Below are positions 34,558-40,395 of a stretch of DNA of 40,395 nucleotides, piece by piece. The translations under genes and the position numbers were made by a program. The DNA is from an uncultured Prevotella sp. (GTDB taxonomy: Bacteria > Bacteroidota > Bacteroidia > Bacteroidales > Bacteroidaceae). Position 1 is the first letter of the stretch. Each line of letters begins with the position of its first letter. The stretch covers positions 1 through 40,395 of the forward strand of contig CAJOPE010000096.1 of assembly GCA_905236815.1 (NCBI GenBank), in the 5' to 3' direction. Under the pieces are notes generated by a model. The model did no database searches. It saw only the letters and a program-made list of their open reading frames with translations, and had not been told where the DNA came from.

Positions 34558-35859
34558 ATGATAAAACAATTTGGTATTAGCTTTGTTGCTGGATTAATGA
34601 CTCTTTCTACAGCGGAGGCTCAAACGAATGCAGCAGATTCAGTAATGAATCATGCTGGTGGAAATAGGCTCAGTGTTGGAGGTTATGGCGAAGTAGCCTA
34701 TAGTCGTAATTTCTACAGCGATAATGGTAATCGGTATACAAATCCCCAGAAATATAAAAATGACCCGAGTCATGGAAGGTTTGATATCCCGCATGCAGTG
34801 ATTTATCTCGGCTATGACTTCGGAAAGGGATGGACAATGGGAACTGAGATAGAGTTTGAACATAGTGGTACAGGCTCTTCCATAGAATATGAAGCTGATG
34901 AGGCAATTGAATTTGAGTCGGAAACAGAGAGAGGAGGAGAGGTGGAACTGGAACAGTTCTGGTTACAAAAGAATTTTTCAAAAGCCCTTCATCTCAAAAT
35001 GGGACATATCGTTGTTCCTATTGGATTGACAAACTTTAAGCATGAACCACTTAATTTCTTCACTGTTTATCGTCCTGAGGGTGAAAGAACAATTCTTCCT
35101 TGTACCTGGCACCAGACTGGAGTTTCTCTTTGGGGGCGCGCAGGCAATTTCCGCTATGAAGCACAATTGCTTGCAGGATTGGATGCTTTCCATTTCAACC
35201 GGAGCAATTGGATTCAGGGAGGAACAACTTCTCCTTTTGAGTTTGATGTTGCTAATAAATATGCTGTTGCTGCAAGAGTAGACAACTATTCTGTTCCAGG
35301 GCTTCGCATAGGAATAAGTGGCTATTATGGTCAGTCGATGCATAATTCTGTTCCACATGACATGGAAACTGGTGATGCAAAGAACATCAAGGGAAATGTA
35401 TATATTGGTACACTTGATTTTACTTATAATGCACACAACTGGATTGCCCGTGGAAATATCGACTATGGCTATGTAAGTGATGCCGAGAAAATAGCAGGCT
35501 ACGTTTATCCGAATACCTCGTTAGTGAAACCTTACGAATCAGGTAATGGTAAATACTTTGGCTCTCATGCCGTAGCATCCATGATAGAAGCAGGATATGA
35601 TATTTTCTCACAGATACCGTCACTACGTAATGATAATAAAAAACTATATGTCTTTGGACATTATGAGTATTACGATTCCTATCTGAATGCTACCACAAAG
35701 CAGTGGACAAATAAACAAATCTTTGCGTCAGGACTAAACTATTATCCCGTAAAAGAAATTGGAATTAAGGCCGAATATAATTTTCGAAAATTCAAGAGCG
35801 GATATAATAACGAGCCATCCATCAATATAGGTGTAGTTTACGAAGGCTTTTACCTGTAA
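34558..35859 (+). CDS. Outer-membrane porin (phosphate-selective porin O/P-like)
   Basis: 433 residues from ATG 34558, which gives the signal peptide MIKQFGISFVAGLMTLSTAEA; an upstream in-frame start would overlap DUF2023. The body alternates short beta strands and loops and ends in a typical outer-membrane aromatic signature (VYEGFYL). Segments such as LSVGGYGEVAYSRNF and LEQFWLQKNFSKALHLKMGHIVVPIGLTN are typical of the Bacteroidetes porin O/P group. It is expected to let a small solute or metal complex cross the outer membrane for the periplasmic proteins encoded next. Confidence 0.85.
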   Translation: MIKQFGISFVAGLMTLSTAEAQTNAADSVMNHAGGNRLSVGGYGEVAYSRNFYSDNGNRYTNPQKYKNDPSHGRFDIPHAVIYLGYDFGKGWTMGTEIEFEHSGTGSSIEYEADEAIEFESETERGGEVELEQFWLQKNFSKALHLKMGHIVVPIGLTNFKHEPLNFFTVYRPEGERTILPCTWHQTGVSLWGRAGNFRYEAQLLAGLDAFHFNRSNWIQGGTTSPFEFDVANKYAVAARVDNYSVPGLRIGISGYYGQSMHNSVPHDMETGDAKNIKGNVYIGTLDFTYNAHNWIARGNIDYGYVSDAEKIAGYVYPNTSLVKPYESGNGKYFGSHAVASMIEAGYDIFSQIPSLRNDNKKLYVFGHYEYYDSYLNATTKQWTNKQIFASGLNYYPVKEIGIKAEYNFRKFKSGYNNEPSINIGVVYEGFYL

Positions 35860-35874
35860 AGAAAATAACAACGA

Positions 35875-37191
35875 ATGAATCAAATAAAAAAAGAAATGAG
35901 AATGTTTTTTAAGAATGCGCTGCTTTTAGCAGCTTTAGGCACATTAACTTTTGGTTTCACATCCTGTAGTGATGACGATAACAATAGTGAAACCGATGCA
36001 ACAACTACTTCTGAGATGAAGGCAATTGCAGAGAACTATATCAGTGCAGTTGTGGAACCAACCTATGCAGACTTGGCTTCAAACACACAGACATTATATG
36101 AAGCTTGTCAGAATCTCTATTTAAAACGCAAGTCAGGTAAACTTACCCAAGCAGATATTGATGCAGCCTGTGATGCTTTCAAGGCTGCTCGTAAGTATTG
36201 GGAACAGAGTGAGGCATTCCTCTATGGGGCTGCATCTGATAATGATATTGATCCACATATCGATTCCTGGCCACTTGACCACGATCAGTTGGTAAAGGCC
36301 CTCAATGACAAGAGTGTGATTGCTGGTATTAATGGCGAGCAACCAGACAAGTTTGTCTATGATAAGAATGGTGATTTCGATTCTGTATTAGGCTTCCACG
36401 GTTTGGAGTTTGTCTTATTCCGTGCAGGTGCTAATAGAGCTTTAGCAGCACTCACTGCAGAGAATGAAACAGAAAAAGGCCTCACATCTGTAAAGACAAT
36501 TGATGAGTGTGCTTTTGCTGCTGCAGTATCTGGAGATCTTCGCAACATGACCTCACTTCTAGCTTATGGCTGGATGGGTGAGAAGGCTGGATCAACCATC
36601 TCAAATATCGTGAATTCAGCTAAGTGGATCCTTGATGGAACTCGTTATGCAGGACTTTCAAGCAAAGGTGTTTCCTATGGTTCCTCTGTAGTTGGTGCAA
36701 CCTCATCAACAGGAATGTTTGCCACTTGGCAGGAAACCATGCAGAATATATTCGTAGGAGGATGTTCCAATATATGTCAGGAGGTATATACACAAAAACT
36801 TGGTCAGGCATATCGTGTTGCAACAGGTCAAGGTGAAGCAGAGGATGCGGGCGATTATATCGAGTCTCCTTATTCAAAGCGTTCATTCCAGGACTATCAG
36901 GATAATATCTATTCTATCAAGAATTCACTCTATGGAACTAGAGATATTACAGCAAGCTCTCCTTCAAAGAATTCATTGATGAATTATCTGAAGGAACATA
37001 AGTATGAGGGTTATAATGATCTGACTACTGCAATAGATGATGCAGTTGCAGCTTTGGAAAAAGCAAAGAACAGTGGAAAAGCTTTCATTGATGCTCCTGG
37101 TGATGCTCAGGTAAAGACTTGTATTGAAAAGGTGCAGGCACTTGATGATGCACTCAATGCAGCAGGTGCATGGATTGTTCGACAGAAATAA
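35875..37191 (+). CDS. Imelysin (M75-like) lipoprotein
   Basis: 438 residues. The lipobox FGFTSC places lipidated C31 before an Asp-rich linker (SDDDNN); a start at ATG 35896 is also possible. The imelysin GxHxxE motif is GFHGLEF with H175 and E178. Imelysins are helical-bundle proteins related to EfeO and iron-regulated surface proteins; peptidase activity is doubtful for the family. It sits 15 bases after the porin gene and just before a di-haem oxidoreductase, an arrangement fitting periplasmic metal handling. Confidence 0.92.
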   Translation: MNQIKKEMRMFFKNALLLAALGTLTFGFTSCSDDDNNSETDATTTSEMKAIAENYISAVVEPTYADLASNTQTLYEACQNLYLKRKSGKLTQADIDAACDAFKAARKYWEQSEAFLYGAASDNDIDPHIDSWPLDHDQLVKALNDKSVIAGINGEQPDKFVYDKNGDFDSVLGFHGLEFVLFRAGANRALAALTAENETEKGLTSVKTIDECAFAAAVSGDLRNMTSLLAYGWMGEKAGSTISNIVNSAKWILDGTRYAGLSSKGVSYGSSVVGATSSTGMFATWQETMQNIFVGGCSNICQEVYTQKLGQAYRVATGQGEAEDAGDYIESPYSKRSFQDYQDNIYSIKNSLYGTRDITASSPSKNSLMNYLKEHKYEGYNDLTTAIDDAVAALEKAKNSGKAFIDAPGDAQVKTCIEKVQALDDALNAAGAWIVRQK

Positions 37192-37220
37192 TCAGATGGA
37201 TTGAAATTATCTTAATATTG

Positions 37221-38966
37221 ATGAAACATTTATATTCTTCGTTTGCAACAGCTATACTAGCATCACTGCTGGTTGGCTGTGGCGATGAGGCTTCAGGCAT
37301 TCAAACAAATGAGATGCCTGAGGCTAATTATGTTGGTGAGGCTACTGGAAATTTCTCGGCTGACGAGTGGTATCCAGGTGGCAAGTTGGGAACTACAGAG
37401 AACATAGGTTCTAATGCATATTCTGATCAGGCTCCTGTAGTAGATCAAGACAAGGCACTTTTTGATGCCTTCTTTGCAGGTGAACAGATGTTTGAACAGA
37501 ACTATAGTGAAACAAAGGCACCCTTCAAGGGATTGGGGCCAGCCTCAGTTCGTAGCAGTTGTTTCGACTGCCATCCTAACTATGGTCATGGCAAGTGGCA
37601 GTCACAGTATTCTACCAAATATGCTAATGGTAATGGTTATCTGCTGGTGGTTTATCATCCAGACAGTGAAGGCTCCAACGATGGTGCCTATATATCTGAG
37701 GTAACTGGAATGCCTCAGACACAGGCAACTGCTCCTTTTCTTCCTCCTATCTCTGAGGAAGGCATCAATATTCAGTGGAAACATGTCACTGCTATGGAGA
37801 GTGGATTACCAATGAAGTTTGCAGATGGTGAGACCTACGACCTTATTTATCCGGAAGTAACCATAGCTCAATCGGCATTCAATACCAGTCCATTGCCTTC
37901 TAACTATGCAGTGCGTTTGGAGTCTACTATTGGTGTAATTGGTACAGGATTGCTTGATGCAATTCCAAATGATTCTATCCGCGCACAATATGCCAAGACT
38001 GTCAGTTATTTCAAACGCTCTGGAAAAGATGTGTCGGAATATGTGAATGCCTCTTTCTGGGATTCTCAAGCTGATGATTTTGCGGCAGGTGCATGGTATA
38101 GTGTATCGAATGGAAAATTGGCAGCAACAGGTAAATATGCTGATAACAGTGATGCGAAGGATGCAAAGTTTGTGAAAAGATTCACATATGCCCTCACACG
38201 TGGTACTCTGCAGGATGGCCCTGGAGCAAATGCAATTTGGAATATAACAAATGTAAGTCGCCCTGATAGACCTTATCTTTATACTACTTCTGCCTGGGCT
38301 AAGGCAATGAGTGAAAATCCAACGGTAATAGCAAAGATTAAGGCTGATTCTTCATCACCTTATTATGCTGATGGTACAGAGAAGGGGATTGCTGATGCTG
38401 TTCGAAACCTTCTGGATCCAAAAACCAACCAGTTTGATAATCAGTGGCACAATTTTACTCCCGATCAGACAGCAGATCAGTTCTACAACTTTATGGTCTG
38501 GCATCGCGGCTTAGCTATTCCCCGCGCTCGCAATCTAAATGATAAGGATGTTCAGCGTGGCAAACAACTGTTCAATGAGATAGGTTGTGCAAGCTGTCAT
38601 CGTGCATCATGGAAGACAGGTGAGGATAATTACTGGAAACCTGTTGTGTGTGGTGACAAGCCCTTACCTCGTTATCCTAATCAAACCATCTATCCATATA
38701 CGGATATGATGCAGCACAAACTCTATATGAAAAATGATATTCATGGAAGTTGGTGTCGCACTACACCACTTTGGGGTAGAGGACTCTCGCTCGTAAATAC
38801 AGGTGCAGAAGATCGTTTACACGACTGTCGTGCCCGTAATGAGGTGGAAGCTATCATGTGGCATGGTTATAGCAAGAACAGTCATGCTTATAATGCTGCA
38901 GCCAAGTTCTACAATCTTCCTAAAGCTGATCGTGATGCATTAGTGAAATTCCTTCGCTCTATCTAA
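37221..38966 (+). CDS. Di-haem oxidoreductase lipoprotein (DHOR, putative thiol oxidoreductase)
   Basis: 581 residues from ATG 37221, which opens a lipoprotein signal (MKHLYSSFATAILASLLVGC). The longer frame from 37170 overlaps the imelysin stop and lacks a signal. Two c-type haem motifs are visible: CFDCH at 114-118 and CASCH at 456-460. The overall match is to the DHOR family often encoded next to imelysins. It is periplasmic or outer-membrane attached and presumably oxidises a metal or thiol substrate, passing electrons through its haems. The cytochrome c biogenesis gene that follows would serve haem attachment. Confidence 0.92.
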   Translation: MKHLYSSFATAILASLLVGCGDEASGIQTNEMPEANYVGEATGNFSADEWYPGGKLGTTENIGSNAYSDQAPVVDQDKALFDAFFAGEQMFEQNYSETKAPFKGLGPASVRSSCFDCHPNYGHGKWQSQYSTKYANGNGYLLVVYHPDSEGSNDGAYISEVTGMPQTQATAPFLPPISEEGINIQWKHVTAMESGLPMKFADGETYDLIYPEVTIAQSAFNTSPLPSNYAVRLESTIGVIGTGLLDAIPNDSIRAQYAKTVSYFKRSGKDVSEYVNASFWDSQADDFAAGAWYSVSNGKLAATGKYADNSDAKDAKFVKRFTYALTRGTLQDGPGANAIWNITNVSRPDRPYLYTTSAWAKAMSENPTVIAKIKADSSSPYYADGTEKGIADAVRNLLDPKTNQFDNQWHNFTPDQTADQFYNFMVWHRGLAIPRARNLNDKDVQRGKQLFNEIGCASCHRASWKTGEDNYWKPVVCGDKPLPRYPNQTIYPYTDMMQHKLYMKNDIHGSWCRTTPLWGRGLSLVNTGAEDRLHDCRARNEVEAIMWHGYSKNSHAYNAAAKFYNLPKADRDALVKFLRSI

Positions 38967-38973
38967 TTATATC

Positions 38974-39008
38974 AAGGTCTAATGGACAGTTAATGTCTGT
39001 TAGACCTT
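38974..39008 (+). other. Intra-operon hairpin
   Basis: AAGGTCTAA (38974-38982) pairs with TTAGACCTT (39000-39008) around an inner GGACAG/GTCTGT pair. There is no T-tract, so it is more likely an mRNA-stabilising or partial-attenuation structure than a full terminator before the cytochrome biogenesis gene. Confidence 0.55.
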
Positions 39009-39025
39009 ACTCTAAACAAAGCATT

Positions 39026-40395
39026 ATGAATTTTAAGAAATTTGTTGCTATACTTTATCTTCTGGTTATTGTTGTCATGGCTTTTATAACAGTGACCGAG
39101 AAGTATGTGGGAACAGTATATGCATCCGATAATCTATATGGTTCCTGGTGGTTTTCATTATTATGGATTTTGCTTTCAACAGTTGGTGTTGTTTATATCG
39201 TCAAGCAGAAGCTGCGTAAATGGAACATCGTGCTGCTTCACCTTTCATTTATTGTTATCCTTGCTGGAGCACTGCTTACACATGTCACTTCTTCAAAGGG
39301 CACTGTTCATCTAAAGGTTGGTGAAATTAATAATGCCTTACCATTCCTGATTCAACTCAATGATTTTAAAATTCAAAAGTATGTAGGTTCCGATGCTGCA
39401 TGCAATTATACTTCATTCATTACTATTATTGATGGAAAGGATAAAGTGAATGGGCAGGTATCTATGAATCATATTCTAACTTATAAAGGTGTTCGACTTT
39501 ATCAGAGCACCTATGACGAAGATGGTGAGGGGTGTACTTTGCGATTCAATTGCGACCCTTGGGGAATCCCTGTAACCTATGTAGGTTATGCTCTCCTCTT
39601 TTTCTCGCTCATTTATTTGTTGATAGATCCAAAGGGAACTTTCCGCAAGCTTCTGAAACATCCACTGATGCAAAAAGGATTTGTTGCCATCACATTCTTA
39701 TTTGTGGTAGGAAATAATTCATTAAGTGCTCAAACTACGGTGTTTCCTGCTCCTGTAGCAAGTCATGTTTGTGAGATGTATATGCAGTACAATAGCCGTA
39801 TCTGTCAAATTCAAACCTATGCCTATGAGTTTACCAGGAAAGTTTCGGGTAAGCGTTCTTATAAGGGATGCACTCCCGAACAGATTCTGACCGGTTTTAT
39901 CTTTTGGGGGGATCAATGGGCAAACGAGAAAATCATCAAGGTTAAAGGAACTGAACTGAAAGAATATTTTCACTTAACTGATTATGTTTCTGTCAACGAA
40001 CTTTTTAATTCGAATGGTTATATTTTGAAGCGGCTTGTCGAGGAATTTTATCAGCAAGACAAGAATGATGCCTTGCATGAGCAAGCAGTACGACTTGATG
40101 ATAAAGTGAATCTGATAGCTGAATTGCGTATGGGTAAGGCACTAAACCTTATAAGACGTGAGAATGTGAACGACCTCTATCGCTACGCAAATATGGGACA
40201 AAACCAAAAACTGCTTGAAATAGTTGATGAGAATATAAGAAATCAGAAAAAAACAATAAATGGGATTCCTTCATCTGTTCAGGTTAGTGCTGAACGCATA
40301 AATAATAGAACTAAAGTTTCCCACTTGCCATTTTACCGGCTTTCGCGAATAATCAAACATTGCAATATACTGATTGACAATCTATTAACATTTCG
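39026..40395 (+). CDS. Cytochrome c biogenesis protein, ResB/CcsA type (partial, runs off the window)
   Basis: The frame from ATG 39026 is open to the last base (456 codons), so the gene is cut by the window edge. The N terminus has three transmembrane helices (about residues 5-25, 38-57 and 65-85) and a ResB-like extracytoplasmic segment (LKVGEINNALPFLIQLNDFKIQKY ... SMNHILTYKGVRLYQSTYD). A fourth helix follows near residue 185. Then come a helix near 213-230 and a large periplasmic domain. In Bacteroidetes, ResB and CcsA (haem handling and ligation for c-type cytochromes) are often fused in one long protein; the CcsA part would lie beyond the edge. Its place after the di-haem oxidoreductase fits a role in maturing that protein. 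Confidence 0.88.
   Translation, partial: MNFKKFVAILYLLVIVVMAFITVTEKYVGTVYASDNLYGSWWFSLLWILLSTVGVVYIVKQKLRKWNIVLLHLSFIVILAGALLTHVTSSKGTVHLKVGEINNALPFLIQLNDFKIQKYVGSDAACNYTSFITIIDGKDKVNGQVSMNHILTYKGVRLYQSTYDEDGEGCTLRFNCDPWGIPVTYVGYALLFFSLIYLLIDPKGTFRKLLKHPLMQKGFVAITFLFVVGNNSLSAQTTVFPAPVASHVCEMYMQYNSRICQIQTYAYEFTRKVSGKRSYKGCTPEQILTGFIFWGDQWANEKIIKVKGTELKEYFHLTDYVSVNELFNSNGYILKRLVEEFYQQDKNDALHEQAVRLDDKVNLIAELRMGKALNLIRRENVNDLYRYANMGQNQKLLEIVDENIRNQKKTINGIPSSVQVSAERINNRTKVSHLPFYRLSRIIKHCNILIDNLLTF

Noticed and set aside
34978..35436. 152-residue minus-strand ORF opposite the porin gene
   Set aside because: Antisense shadow; codon pattern and composition not protein-like.
37170..37220. Upstream extension of the di-haem gene
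   Set aside because: It overlaps the imelysin stop and lacks a signal; ATG 37221 opens a clear lipoprotein signal.

Overview
The window looks like chromosomal DNA of a gut Bacteroidales bacterium, most likely a Prevotella/Segatella relative. The protein set points there: a DUF4249/TonB receptor pair, a DUF4450 protein, a BspA-type leucine-rich repeat protein, GH57 beside a GT4-type glycogen synthase, and DUF2023 beside flavodoxin. Genes lack Shine-Dalgarno sequences, and many are preceded by the Bacteroidetes promoter form TTTG (or TTG), 19-20 bases, TAnnTTTG. The species is an inference; no rRNA or tRNA gene is present.

Layout. 1-820 is a long non-coding leader region with a structured repeat and a probable groESL regulatory region. 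821-2807 is groES-groEL. 3135-9585 holds two secreted proteins, a 1689-residue protein and a BspA-like protein, which share a short C-terminal module. 9725-9884 is a promoter plus terminator without an ORF (candidate small RNA). 9917-11700 is a small membrane protein translationally coupled to a kinase-RapZ fusion. 11761-14487 is a secreted DUF4450/glycosidase-like protein, convergent with an LTA-synthase-like sulfatase-fold enzyme (14513-16321). 16396-18776 is a MurU-like nucleotidyltransferase followed by guaA. 18777-19674 is non-coding and carries a second copy of the 5' repeat inside an inverted-repeat-bounded element. Then come mscL (minus), gapA, miaA and an atypical lipid-kinase-family gene, and a Crp/Fnr regulator that diverges from a glycogen operon (debranching enzyme, GT4 synthase, GH57 with a histone-H1-like tail). 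A DUF4249 lipoprotein and TonB receptor lie on the minus strand (29205-32123).

32124-33696 is a 1.5-kb gene-free region. I read it as two related promoter-to-terminator non-coding units flanking an inverted-repeat-bounded, hairpin-rich element. 33697 to the window end is an apparent operon: flavodoxin, DUF2023, outer-membrane porin, imelysin lipoprotein, di-haem oxidoreductase lipoprotein, and the start of a ResB/CcsA-type cytochrome c biogenesis gene. It looks like an envelope redox/metal (probably iron) module.

Strongest candidates for undescribed biology: the paired non-coding units and nested element at 32237-33429; the structured repeat at 205-318 and 19246-19359; the kinase-RapZ fusion near a MurU-like enzyme; and the flavodoxin/imelysin/di-haem operon.
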